A stretch of 64,000 bases of DNA, taken from NCBI GenBank assembly GCA_963850415.1, contig CAWKLE010000002.1, positions 248,001 through 312,000 on the forward strand, in the 5' to 3' direction. This stretch comes from VAXT01 sp963850415 (GTDB taxonomy: Bacteria > Actinomycetota > Thermoleophilia > Gaiellales > Gaiellaceae). Position numbers and translations under genes: made by a program. The notes beneath the pieces are model-generated. The model was not told the origin of the DNA. It ran no database searches and saw nothing but the letters and a program-made list of their open reading frames with translations. Positions 40,295 to 50,434 of this stretch are shown here, piece after piece (positions within the stretch are counted from its first letter, which is position 1; the number at the start of each line of letters is the position of its first letter).

Positions 40295-40422
40295 TGACTC
40301 CGACCCCCGGCTGGGGGACGAGCCCTTCACCTGGCAAGAGCCTCTCCACCTCTTCGTGTTCGTCGGGACCGTCGCCGTCATCGGCGCAGGGATCTTGGGC
40401 TTTTATCTCGACGCCGACCTCG

Positions 40423-40695
40423 ATGGAGTTGCTGCTGGCTGCGCTCGGCCTCTCTGGCGTCGCGTTCGTGATCGCGGTGCTGAGGGGCGAGGACGACAGG
40501 CCGCTGCTGATCCTGCCCCTGGCTGCGCTGACGGCTGTGGCGGCCGAGTGGGTGGCTTTCGGAGGAGCCGGGCCAGAATGGCTGCAGGCGATTGTCGGTC
40601 TCGGGTACTTGCTCTTCGCGGTCTCCCACGCGCTGCCTCCCGGCGACCGCGCGCCGGTGAAGTCCGTCGAGCGCGATCGTCCGCCGCCCTACTAA
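40423..40695 (+). CDS. Small membrane protein, possibly a frameshifted longer gene
   Basis: 90 residues from the ATG at 40423 with three hydrophobic segments (ELLLAALGLSGVAFVIAVL, LLILPLAALTAVAAEWVAF, AIVGLGYLLFAV). In another frame, just upstream (about 40310-40422), lies another membrane-like stretch, EPLHLFVFVGTVAVIGAG, that looks like the missing N-terminus. A one- or two-base frame change near 40420 would join them. No family is recognised. A CCCCC/GGGGG hairpin follows the thiolase stop at 40304. Confidence 0.45.
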   Translation: MELLLAALGLSGVAFVIAVLRGEDDRPLLILPLAALTAVAAEWVAFGGAGPEWLQAIVGLGYLLFAVSHALPPGDRAPVKSVERDRPPPY

Positions 40696-40712
40696 CCGTC
40701 CAAAGCAGACAT

Positions 40713-40771
40713 GTCGGGTGCCTGGCACCGGACAAGGCCAATCCGGACACGTCCGGTGCCTGGCACCGGAC
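40713..40771. repeat. Two copies of a GGTGCCTGGCACC palindromic repeat
   Basis: Copy 1 (40713-40733) and copy 2 (40751-40771) share the dyad CCGGTGCCTGGCACCGG, with one mismatch in copy 1 (CGGGTGCC). They are direct repeats 38 bases apart in the noncoding gap after the small membrane gene. They have the form of REP-type interspersed elements. Confidence 0.75.
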
Positions 40772-40855
40772 ATGGCTCGAATGGGCGTCCCTCGGTCGAG
40801 GGAACTTGCGTTCGTGGGCTATCTCGGAGGCGAACGAGCGGTCTAACTGACTGAG

Positions 40856-41170
40856 ATGTTCTGCGGCTTCTGGCGTACGCCGCCGCGCCGGCCGGCGTTT
40901 GCCGGGCGGCTGGCGGTCCTGCTCTGCTTGCTCGCCGGCCTCTTCGGCGGGTCGGCGACCTCTGCTCGGGCCTACGTCTGCGCGCCGAGCTCGGCGCACG
41001 CGCCTCGCGTTGCCGCTCAGAAAGCCTGCGAGCGCCAGCCCCGGGCCCCGGTCTGGCGCAAGCACGGCGAAGCAGATGCGATGTCGTTCGTCTTCTTCAT
41101 CGGAGCCGTCTTCGCGATGCTGCTGATCCCGGTCGCATTCGGCCGGCGCGAAGAGCTGCCGCCGCAGTAG
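40856..41170 (+). CDS. Small membrane or secreted protein of unknown function
   Basis: 104 residues. A hydrophobic segment follows a basic N-terminus (LAVLLCLLAGLFGGSATSARA, a possible signal peptide cut after ARA). A short segment with two cysteines comes next, then a final helix FVFFIGAVFAMLLIPVAF and a charged tail. I do not recognise a family. It lies 10 bases before the 3-hydroxyacyl-CoA dehydrogenase, probably by position only. Confidence 0.45.
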   Translation: MFCGFWRTPPRRPAFAGRLAVLLCLLAGLFGGSATSARAYVCAPSSAHAPRVAAQKACERQPRAPVWRKHGEADAMSFVFFIGAVFAMLLIPVAFGRREELPPQ

Positions 41171-41180
41171 CCTCCGCGCC

Positions 41181-42014
41181 GTGGACTTCGAGCACGTCCT
41201 CGTCGTCGGCGCGGGCCAGATGGGCGGCGGCATCGCCCAGGTCGTGGCCGGATCAGGCCGGCGCGTCTCCCTCTACGACGCGGCGCCTGGCGCCGTCGAG
41301 CGCGGCCTGGAGACGATGCGCCGCAGCCTCGGCAAGCTCGCGGAGAAGGGGGGACCGAGCCCCCATGACGTGCTCGCCCGGGTCGAAGCGGTCGACGACC
41401 TCGTCCCCGCCGACCTCATGATCGAGGCCGTGATCGAGGACGCCGCCGTCAAGGACGACGTCTTCCGCCGGGCCGACGAGACGCTTCCGCCCGAGGCCGT
41501 GCTCGCGTCGAACACATCGTCGATCCCGATCTCCACGCTCGCGGCCGCGACCACCCGCCCGGACCGCGTGATCGGCATGCACTTCTTCAACCCCGTCCCG
41601 ATGATGTCGCTCGTCGAGGTCGTCCGCGGCAAGGAGACCTCGGACGAGACCGCCGCCGCGATCACCGAGCTGGCGCGCGAGCTCGGCAAGACGCCCGCCG
41701 TCGCGAACGATTTCCCCGGCTTCGTCTCGAACAGGATCCTGATGCCGTTCATCAACGAGGCCGTGTGGGCGCTCCACGAAGGCGTCGCCGAGCCCGAGGC
41801 GATCGACACGATCGCGAAGCTCGGGTTCGCGCACCCGATGGGCCCGCTCGCGCTCGCCGACCTGATCGGCCTCGACACCTGCGTCGCGATCATGGAGGTG
41901 CTCCGCGACGGCTTCGACAGTGACCGCTACGAGCCGTGCCCGCTCCTCCGTGAGCACGTTGCCGCGGGCCGACTGGGCCGGAAGTCGGGCGAGGGCTTCT
42001 ACTCTTACTCGTAG
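41181..42014 (+). CDS. 3-hydroxyacyl-CoA dehydrogenase (3-hydroxybutyryl-CoA type)
   Basis: 277 residues from a GTG. The NAD loop is VLVVGAGQMGGGIAQVVAGSG. Catalytic residues are Ser in ASNTSSIPIS, His in GMHFFNPVPMMSLVEVV and Asn in FVSNRILMPFINEA. The C-terminal domain has GFAHPMGPLALADLIGLD. It oxidises L-3-hydroxyacyl-CoA to 3-ketoacyl-CoA. Its stop overlaps the GTG start of the acyl-CoA dehydrogenase by one base, so the two are coupled. Confidence 0.93.
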   Translation: MDFEHVLVVGAGQMGGGIAQVVAGSGRRVSLYDAAPGAVERGLETMRRSLGKLAEKGGPSPHDVLARVEAVDDLVPADLMIEAVIEDAAVKDDVFRRADETLPPEAVLASNTSSIPISTLAAATTRPDRVIGMHFFNPVPMMSLVEVVRGKETSDETAAAITELARELGKTPAVANDFPGFVSNRILMPFINEAVWALHEGVAEPEAIDTIAKLGFAHPMGPLALADLIGLDTCVAIMEVLRDGFDSDRYEPCPLLREHVAAGRLGRKSGEGFYSYS

Positions 42015-43177
42015 TGGACTTCGAGCTCAGCCCCGAGCAGCGGGAGATCCAGGCGCTCGCGCGAGAGTTCGCCGCGGCCGAGATCGAGCCGCACGCGGCC
42101 GAGTGGGACCGCGAGCACCGGTTCCCGAAGGAGGTCTTCTCGAAGCTCGCCGAGCTCGGGCTGATGGGCGTCTGCGTGCCGGACGAGTACGGCGGCGCGG
42201 GCGCGGACTTCCTCTCGTACATCCTCGTCCTCGAGGAGCTCTCGCGTGCGGACGCGGGGGTCGGCGTCACCGTCGGCGTGCACACGAGCGCCGCCACGCT
42301 TCCGATCCTCACCTTCGGCACCGACGAGCAGCGCTCGCGTTTCGTCCCGCCCCTGGCGCGCGGCGAGCTGATCGGCGCGTTCGCGCTGACCGAGACGGAA
42401 TCCGGCTCCGACGCGGGCTCGCTCCGCACTGCGGCCGAGGCGAACGGCGACGGCTGGCGCATCTCCGGGACGAAGCAGTTCATCTCCACGGCGGAATACG
42501 CCGGCACGTTTCTGCTCTTCGCGCGCACCGACCCGGACACGCCCGGCGCGCGAGGAGTCAGCGCCTTCATCCTGGACGCCGACCACATTCGCGTCACCGG
42601 CCACGAGGAGAAGCTCGGCCTCAACTCGTCGGTCACGAACTCGATCGCGATCGAGGGCGCAGAGGTCGGGCCCGACCGGCTGCTCCACGAGGAAGGCAAG
42701 GGCTTCACGGTCGCCATGGCCACGCTCGACGGCGGGCGGATCGGCATCGGCGCCCAGGCGCTCGGTATCGCCCAGGCCGCGTTCGAATTCGCGCGCAACT
42801 ACGCGCTCGAGCGGAAGCAGTTCGGCAAGGCGATCGCCGAGTTCCAGGCCATCCAGTGGAAGCTCGCGGACATGGCGACGGAGATCGACGCGGCGCGCCT
42901 ACTCGTCTACCGGGCCGCGTGGCGCAAGCAGCAGGGGCTCTCACACACGGAGGAGGGCGCCAAGGCGAAGCTCTTCGCCTCCGAGACGGCGCGCCGCACG
43001 ACCGGCGAGGCGATCCAGGTCCTCGGCGGCTACGGCTACACGAAGGAGTTCCCCGTCGAGCGCTACTACCGCGACGCGAAGATCACCGAGATCTACGAGG
43101 GCACGAGCGAGATCCAGCGCCTCGTAATCGCGCGCTCGATCCTCGGCTTCCAGCAGCGTGCGCTCGCCTCCGGGTAA
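42014..43177 (+). CDS. Acyl-CoA dehydrogenase
   Basis: 387 residues, GTG start. FAD- and substrate-binding signatures are ALTETESGSDAGS and the C-terminal QVLGGYGYTKEFPVERYYRDAKI. The catalytic base Glu lies in EIYEGTSEIQ. It makes trans-2-enoyl-CoA and gives electrons to ETF, whose genes are at 52.9-54.6 kb. Chain length cannot be read. TAATG couples it to the next gene. Confidence 0.93.
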   Translation: MDFELSPEQREIQALAREFAAAEIEPHAAEWDREHRFPKEVFSKLAELGLMGVCVPDEYGGAGADFLSYILVLEELSRADAGVGVTVGVHTSAATLPILTFGTDEQRSRFVPPLARGELIGAFALTETESGSDAGSLRTAAEANGDGWRISGTKQFISTAEYAGTFLLFARTDPDTPGARGVSAFILDADHIRVTGHEEKLGLNSSVTNSIAIEGAEVGPDRLLHEEGKGFTVAMATLDGGRIGIGAQALGIAQAAFEFARNYALERKQFGKAIAEFQAIQWKLADMATEIDAARLLVYRAAWRKQQGLSHTEEGAKAKLFASETARRTTGEAIQVLGGYGYTKEFPVERYYRDAKITEIYEGTSEIQRLVIARSILGFQQRALASG

Positions 43178-43705
43178 TGGACACTGCGATCACCCTCTTT
43201 CTCGCCGAGCAGGCTCCCGAGCTCGCGCGGGCCCATGACGAGCTCTACCCGGAGCGCCTGCCCGAGCACATCCCGCTCTCGCTGACGCTCCTCTACCCGT
43301 TCGTCCCGAGCGAGGAGCTCGACGACGACTACCTGAACATGGCTCGCGACTTCTTCGCCTCGCGACACCCGTTGAGCTTCGACATCGCCCGGGTCGCGCA
43401 ATGGGACGGAGGCGGTGCGGTATACGGCGTTCCCGAGCCCGACGGGCAGTTGCGGGCGACGATGCGGGCGCTCTGGGAGCTCTTCCCCGAGTTCCCGCCC
43501 TATCGCGGCGCGGCCCAGGACCCGCCGCCACATGCGTCGTTGACCCTCGACGGGGGCGACGATCCCGACACGCTGCTCGCCCGCGTAGAGAAACGGTTGT
43601 CGGGGCTGTTGCCGGCTCACTTCGAGGTCGATGAGGCGGTGCTGATGGAGGAGTACGAGGCGGACGTCTGGCGCCCGATTCAGGCGCTCCCGTTCCAGCG
43701 GATAG
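43177..43705 (+). CDS. 2'-5' RNA ligase superfamily protein (LigT-like), frameshifted at its end
   Basis: The frame starts at the ATG overlapping the previous stop. The body (ITLFLAEQAPELARAHDELYPER, HIPLSLTLLYPF, PPPHASLTL) fits 2H phosphoesterases: an HxS/T-type motif is seen in HIPLSLTLL and HASLTL. As given, the frame has no stop until 44142, running antisense through the GNAT gene. Dropping one G at 43700-43701 gives ...WRPIQALPFQR and TAG at 43703, a natural length of 175 residues. The same change repairs the opposing gene, so an extra base is the simplest explanation. Confidence 0.7.
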
Positions 43706-44133
43706 AGCGCGTCCGGCTCCCGTTCCATGTTGTCGGAGCCGTCCGTGAGCTTCACGAGCTCGAACCCATGCCGCTCGTACAGGCGGCTCGCCGGGTTCTT
43801 CTGGAAGACCCACAGGTACAGCTCGTGCGGGCGGAGCTCCTTCGCCTTGTCCAGCAGGGCGGAGCCGACGCCGCGGTTCTGCTCCGCGGGGTCGACGTAG
43901 AGCTTCTCGAGGACCGGTGCGTCGAGGTTCGTCGAGTGCTCGATCCCGAGGAACCCGAGCAGGCGGCCGTCCTCCTCGGCGACCCAGACCTCCTCGTGCT
44001 CGCGGATGTGCGCCGCGATCGGCTCCGCCGCCTCGTCGGGCACCGCCGGGAGGTAGTCCATCTCGTTTCGCGCCCGGATGAACAGCTGCGTCAGCGGCTC
44101 GATCTCCTCCTCACGCGCCGGTCGGATCTCCAT
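43680..44133 (-). CDS. GNAT-family acetyltransferase, frameshifted at its end
   Basis: The start MEIRPAREEE at 44133 is followed by a typical GNAT: GRLLGFLGIE, LEKLYVDPAEQNRGVGSALLDKAK (acetyl-CoA loop) and NPASRLYERHGFELV. As given the frame stays open to 43093. Removing the extra base at 43700-43701 turns the C-terminus into DALYRWNGSA and TGA at 43680, the usual end of this family (150 residues). The repaired gene overlaps the LigT-like gene by about 25 bases at the 3' ends. Confidence 0.75.
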
Positions 44134-44145
44134 GCGTCGTAATCT

Positions 44146-44724
44146 ATGACCGTGCCCCGCGAGCGCGATGAGCCAGTGCGGCTGACCCGGATCTACACGG
44201 GCGGGGGGGACCGCGGCGAGACGAGCCTCGGGGACGGGACCCGCGTGCCGAAGCTCGACTGCCGGATCGCCGCCTTCGGGGCCGTCGACGAGCTGAACTC
44301 GGACATCGGCCTCGTCCTGGCCGCAGAGGTGCCGGACGAGCTTCGAGTCGTCCTGACCCGTGTCCAAAACGAGCTCTTCGACCTCGGCGCGGACCTCTCC
44401 GTGCCGTTCGGCGTCACGGACCGACTGCGGATCAGCGACGTCCAGATCTCGTCGCTCGAGCACGACTGCGACCGCTTCAACGCGGAGCTTCCCGACCTGA
44501 CGAGCTTCGTGCTCCCCGGCGGCTCCGAGGTCGCGGCGAGGCTGCACGTTGCGCGCGCCGTGTGCCGGCGCGCCGAGCGGGAGGCGCTCGAAGCGGCCGA
44601 GCAGATGGAGATCAACCAGCTCGCGCTCGTGTACCTGAACCGGCTCTCGGACCTGCTCTTCATCCTCGCCCGCACGGCCAACGCGGGCGGCGCGGAACCG
44701 CTCTGGAAGCCCGGCGCTTCCTAG
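44146..44724 (+). CDS. Cob(I)alamin adenosyltransferase, PduO type
   Basis: 192 residues. The ATP-binding N-terminus RIYTGGGDRGETSLGDGTRVPK, then AFGAVDELNSDIGL and the helix HVARAVCRRAEREAL are diagnostic for PduO/MMAB enzymes. It makes adenosylcobalamin, the cofactor of the methylmalonyl-CoA mutase whose catalytic subunit begins 32 bases downstream. This direct adjacency supports a supply role for that enzyme. Confidence 0.93.
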   Translation: MTVPRERDEPVRLTRIYTGGGDRGETSLGDGTRVPKLDCRIAAFGAVDELNSDIGLVLAAEVPDELRVVLTRVQNELFDLGADLSVPFGVTDRLRISDVQISSLEHDCDRFNAELPDLTSFVLPGGSEVAARLHVARAVCRRAEREALEAAEQMEINQLALVYLNRLSDLLFILARTANAGGAEPLWKPGAS

Positions 44725-44756
44725 GAATTCCCGCGCGGCACCTAGAATTCGTCGCG

Positions 44757-46427
<1,671 letters not shown>

Positions 46428-46441
46428 GCCACAGCCCCGCC

Positions 46442-46463
46442 CGGGTGGGGATCGTTCCACCCG
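46442..46463. terminator. Hairpin after the mutase gene
   Basis: CGGGTGG, eight bases, CCACCCG: a seven-pair stem starting 14 bases after the mutase stop, in the gap before the convergent MBL-fold gene. There is no T tract, so termination is only likely by position. Confidence 0.4.
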
Positions 46464-46538
46464 CCACCCGCGATAAGCGTATCGCCCGTTTGCGCGCGGA
46501 ACGGAGCCAGTAGTGCAAAAACTCGCGCGCCGGGCGGC

Positions 46539-47268
46539 TCAGACGTCCAGCTGGAGCCCGTCGTGAGCCTGCTCGAGGCCGCCGTCCAGGGCGAGCTCCT
46601 TCGGGCGATGCGTGAGCAGGAGCCGCTTCGCACCTGACGCTTCGTAGGCAGCGACGGCTTCGTCGGCCGACAGATGGCCACGCGGCTCACCGTCCAGCTC
46701 GCCCCGCTCCAGCGTCGCCTCGCAGAGGAAAAGGTCGACCCCCTCGGCCAGCTTGGACAGTCGTTCGCTCGGGCCCGAGTCCCCCGAGTAGGCGAGCGTG
46801 CGCGTCGTATTCGACACGCGGAAGCCGTACGTCTGCACGGTGTAGTGCGGCAGCCTGGTCGCGACGAGCCTGAGCCCCGCCGCCTCGAACTCCTCCCCCT
46901 CCGCATACTCCTTCGGCTCGAACACCCGGATGAACATGTCGGGCGTCCCGAACCGCGTGCCGAACCCGGCCAGCTCCTCGCGGCCGCCGGGTGGGAGCCA
47001 AAGCTCGGGCTTCGTCGAGCTCCTGCCCGAGCCCCCACATCGTCCCCCAGACCCACGGGACGAGATCGCCCCAATGATCGAGGTGGAAGTGCGAGATGAC
47101 GATTGCGTCGACCTCGGGCCAGCCGTTCGCCCCGTTGCTGCGCAGACGAGCGAGCACTCCGGGGCCGCAATCCAGCAGCAGCCGGCCCGGCCCCTCCAGG
47201 AGGTATCCGGATTGAGCGCCACCAGGATTCGGCCACGCTGGCGAGCAGCCGACGACGGTTAACTTCAT
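46539..47268 (-). CDS. MBL-fold metallohydrolase split by a frameshift
   Basis: The start MKLTVVGCSPAWPNPGGAQS at 47268 leads to the metal motif ISHFHLDHWGDL (HxHxDH) in one frame up to about 47,020. The rest (KPELWLPPGGREEL, GFRVSNTTRTLAYSGDSGP, LTHRPKELAL) is in another frame and ends at 46539. Removing one base in GACGAAG near 47,015 joins them into 242 residues of RNase Z/CPSF-like hydrolase. Metal ligands Asp (SGDSG) and the final His (LTHR) are present. It lies between the two mutase subunit genes on the other strand. Confidence 0.75.
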
Positions 47269-47337
47269 TGACACGACGGGTTCTCCATGTACGAGACGTT
47301 CTGAGCGGGCGAGATCTTCCCTACTACACTCCCCAAT

Positions 47338-47733
47338 GTGGCCGGAAAAATACGTGTTGTCATCGCCAAACCGGGTCTGGACGGGCACGACCGGGGCGCG
47401 AAGATTATCGCTCGGGCGCTTCGTGACGCCGGAATGGAAGTGATTTACACGGGTCTGCACCAGACGCCGGAGCAGATCGTCGAGACCGCGATCCAGGAGG
47501 ACGCCGACGCCGTCGGGATCTCGATCCTGTCCGGCGCGCACATGACGCTCGTCCCGAAGATCCTCGACGGGCTCAAGGAGAACGGCGCCGAGGACGTGCT
47601 CGTCGTCGTCGGGGGAACCATCCCGGAGGAGGACGCGACCGAGCTGAAGAGCCAGGGCGTGGCGGAGATCTTCACCCCGGGCGCGCCGACCTCCGAGATC
47701 GTCGAGTTCCTGAAACAGAAGGTTCCCGCTTAG
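47338..47733 (+). CDS. Methylmalonyl-CoA mutase, B12-binding small subunit
   Basis: 131 residues from a GTG. The cobalamin motif DxHxxG is in KPGLDGHDRGAKII, with SxL in GISILSGAHM and GG in VVVGGTIPEED. It is a stand-alone B12-binding domain that pairs with the 556-residue catalytic subunit. The two-subunit arrangement is known in archaea and several actinobacteria. An opposite-strand MBL gene separates the subunits. Confidence 0.93.
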   Translation: MAGKIRVVIAKPGLDGHDRGAKIIARALRDAGMEVIYTGLHQTPEQIVETAIQEDADAVGISILSGAHMTLVPKILDGLKENGAEDVLVVVGGTIPEEDATELKSQGVAEIFTPGAPTSEIVEFLKQKVPA

Positions 47734-47821
47734 TGGCGTTCGCGCTCCGCGCAAACGAGTCGACCGGTCAGTTCCGACGGACGCACGAGCGAAGCCCGCG
47801 CGTCCTGGCCCAAGCGACGCC

Positions 47822-48595
47822 TTGAGCGTCCAGGTACAGCGCGAGGGCGCGGTCGCCGTCGTGACCATCGACCGGCCGGAGGCGATGAACGCGCTCGACG
47901 TCGAGACGCTCGGCAACCTGCGCGACCAATTGACCGAGTTGCGGAAGGACGACGGCGTTCGCGTGATCGTCCTCACGGGTGCAGGCGACAAAGCGTTCGC
48001 GGCCGGCGCGGACATCAAGTACATGAGCCAGCTCTCCGTCGATGAGGCAAAGGAGTGGGGAGCGCTCGGCCACCAGGTGGGTCAGCTGCTCGAGATCGCC
48101 CCCAAGGTCTCGCTCGCTGCGATCAACGGGTTCGCGCTTGGCGGTGGTTGCGAGCTCGCGCTGGCGTGCGACATGCGCTACGCGGCCTCGACCGCGAAAC
48201 TCGGCCAGCCCGAGGTCAACCTCGGCATCTTCCCCGGCTGGGGCGGCACCCAGCGACTGGCGCGCGTATGCGGCCTCGGCGTCGCGAAGGATCTGATCCT
48301 CACCGGGCGTGTGGTCGATGCGAAGGAGGCCCGGCGGATCGGCCTCGTCAACGACGTCTTCGAGCCCGACGAGCTGATGGAGACGACGCTCAAGATCGCG
48401 AAACTGATCGCGTCGAAAGGCCCGCTCGCCCTGGCGGAGGCCAAGGCGGCGATCAATCACACGCTCCAGGGCGACTACGTCGAGAACCTCGAGGCCGAGG
48501 CGGTGGCGTTCGGGGAATTGTTCGCCAGTCAGGACGCTCGCGAGGGTATGACCGCATTCGTCGAGAAGCGGGAGCCCGACTTCACGGGCCGATAG
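47822..48595 (+). CDS. Enoyl-CoA hydratase/isomerase (crotonase)
   Basis: 257 residues from a TTG. The oxyanion-hole stretches are AFAAGADIKYM and INGFALGGGCELALACD. The two catalytic Glu positions are visible as GCELAL and GQPEVNLGIFPGWGGTQRL. It adds water to trans-2-enoyl-CoA, the second step of beta-oxidation, completing the set with the genes at 39-43 kb. Confidence 0.92.
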   Translation: MSVQVQREGAVAVVTIDRPEAMNALDVETLGNLRDQLTELRKDDGVRVIVLTGAGDKAFAAGADIKYMSQLSVDEAKEWGALGHQVGQLLEIAPKVSLAAINGFALGGGCELALACDMRYAASTAKLGQPEVNLGIFPGWGGTQRLARVCGLGVAKDLILTGRVVDAKEARRIGLVNDVFEPDELMETTLKIAKLIASKGPLALAEAKAAINHTLQGDYVENLEAEAVAFGELFASQDAREGMTAFVEKREPDFTGR

Positions 48596-48633
48596 ATCCG
48601 CCTCGGATCCGGTAAGTGTGAAATAGTACGAGC

Positions 48634-50346
48634 GTGAAGGTCTGGCTTGCGTTGCTGGCGACGCTGCCTCTTCTGGCAGTGGGCTCCGGCGCCACCGCAA
48701 GCCCTTCCGCACCTCCGCAGAACGGCCTCATCGCGGTCAGCGGATCCGACGGCCTGTACGTGGTCGACCCGCAGACCCGGACGGCCCGGCTCATTCCGAA
48801 GAGCGAGAACCTGACGGACGCGGAGTGGTCACCGGACGGCACGCTCCTCGCCGTTACGTCCAAGGATCCGGACGCCGCCGGCGTGTCGGACGTCTACACG
48901 ATGAAGCCCGACGGCAGCGATCGCACGCTCGTGCTCCGAAACGCGTCTCAACCGTCCTGGTCACCGGACGGTCAGCAGCTCGTCGTCCTCCGACACGAAG
49001 CCTGCGCCGCCCCGACGTGCGACTCGGACGGCAGCTACGCGGCGGTGGTCGGTCTCGACGGTTCCAAGGCTCGGCCGATCATGCCCGTCGACTCAGTCAC
49101 TACGAGCCCGGAATGGTCACCGGATGGCAAGTCGATCGCGGTCGTCGGCTCGAAGGGCGTGATGATCATCAGGCCCGAGGGCGTCGGCCCGATCCGGACC
49201 TTCGCCGATGCGGGGGCGAGCCTCTCGTGGTCGCCGGACTCCTTGCAGCTCGCGCTCGACCGGTCGGACGACCTGACGCCGGGAGGAAGAGAAGTCGTGG
49301 TTCTCCTCGACCTGGCGAGCGGTCAGCAAACCGTCCTCCACGGCGAACAGCAGGGCGCTGCCCTTCCAACCTGGTCTCCGGAAGGCAATGAGCTCGCATT
49401 CATCTCGATGCTGCCCGACGCGAAAGCTGGTTCGCCGTGCGGGCCGTTCGTGACCTCCCAGCTCTGGGTCATGGCTCCTGACGGGACGAATGCGCATCAG
49501 CTCGTCAAGGGCAGCTTCTCCGGGCCTCCGAGTTGGGCCCGCGCCACGTATCAGCCTGCGGTCGCAACGCCACCTCTCCCGATCGATGCGACCCCTGTCA
49601 CGGCAACCGGTCCCAAGCCGGCGCCCATCCCTTCGAGTAAGCCCCAGGCGAAGCCGGCCACGTCGGTTGCCGCCAGGAAAGCCAAGCCGTCGATCGGAGC
49701 AGAGAGCCGGATTGCGGTGCGCGGCGAGAAGGGCATCTATCTCGTCGATCCAGCGACCGGGCACGCACGCAAGGTGCCGGGGACGATCGACATGTCCGCG
49801 CCGGCCTGGTCGCCGGACATGCGCCTCCTCGCGGTCGAGAAGGCCGAGAAGAGCGGCACGAGCGTCTACACGATCAGGCCCGACGGCACGCACCCGCAGC
49901 TCGTCATGAAGGACGCTTCTGCGCCTTCGTGGTCCGCAAACGGCGAGCGAGTCCTCGCCGTGCACGGCGCGGTTGCCGCGGCGCCTGATTCAGAAGACGA
50001 CGCTGCGCAGGTGCTCTACAGCGCTCGGCTCGACGGGACCGACCTGCAGCGCGTGGACTTCGAGAACGACGACGCGTACCTCGCCCGCGCGCTCGCGTGG
50101 CCCACAGATGGCCTCGCCAGCCACTTCTTCGACGAGGAGAGCCTGATCGGGCCGGGAAACTTCGACTCCGGCGCCGCAACGTGGTCTCCCGACGGAACCG
50201 TGCTCGCGTTCACGGATGTCAAGACAGGAACGGGGCTTTGGGTCGTGTCGGCCAACGGTGGAAAGCCCGAGCTCGTCCTCGCAGGCGCCTCGGGTCGGCC
50301 CTTCTGGGGAGCCACCCCGCGGGCAGCAGGCTCCGCTCGGCGCTGA
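48634..50346 (+). CDS. Secreted TolB/WD40-like beta-propeller protein
   Basis: 570 residues from a GTG. A signal peptide (WLALLATLPLLAVGSGATA) is followed by two groups of propeller blades (SPDGTLLAVTS, SWSPDGQQLVVLRHE, EWSPDGKSIAVVG; later PAWSPDMRLLAVEKAE, ATWSPDGTVLAFTD) joined by a Pro/Lys-rich linker near residues 310-350. The last 30 residues resemble the end of the anti-sigma candidate at 51.9 kb (both finish SARR). It precedes the ECF sigma factor by 88 bases. A sensory or binding role is inferred; no enzyme motif is seen. Confidence 0.75.
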   Translation: MKVWLALLATLPLLAVGSGATASPSAPPQNGLIAVSGSDGLYVVDPQTRTARLIPKSENLTDAEWSPDGTLLAVTSKDPDAAGVSDVYTMKPDGSDRTLVLRNASQPSWSPDGQQLVVLRHEACAAPTCDSDGSYAAVVGLDGSKARPIMPVDSVTTSPEWSPDGKSIAVVGSKGVMIIRPEGVGPIRTFADAGASLSWSPDSLQLALDRSDDLTPGGREVVVLLDLASGQQTVLHGEQQGAALPTWSPEGNELAFISMLPDAKAGSPCGPFVTSQLWVMAPDGTNAHQLVKGSFSGPPSWARATYQPAVATPPLPIDATPVTATGPKPAPIPSSKPQAKPATSVAARKAKPSIGAESRIAVRGEKGIYLVDPATGHARKVPGTIDMSAPAWSPDMRLLAVEKAEKSGTSVYTIRPDGTHPQLVMKDASAPSWSANGERVLAVHGAVAAAPDSEDDAAQVLYSARLDGTDLQRVDFENDDAYLARALAWPTDGLASHFFDEESLIGPGNFDSGAATWSPDGTVLAFTDVKTGTGLWVVSANGGKPELVLAGASGRPFWGATPRAAGSARR

Positions 50347-50434
50347 TCGACGGGGCCGCGTCCCCCTAACCGATTCGGCTCGCGCTCGTCGTTGAGTGAA
50401 ACGAACGGGCAGCTGCCGGCCAAGGGGAGAGTGC

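Noticed and set aside
41920..44142. A 740-codon plus-strand open frame
   Set aside because: It is the LigT-like gene extended in both directions: backwards through acyl-CoA dehydrogenase in a wrong frame and forwards through the GNAT antisense because of the extra base near 43700.
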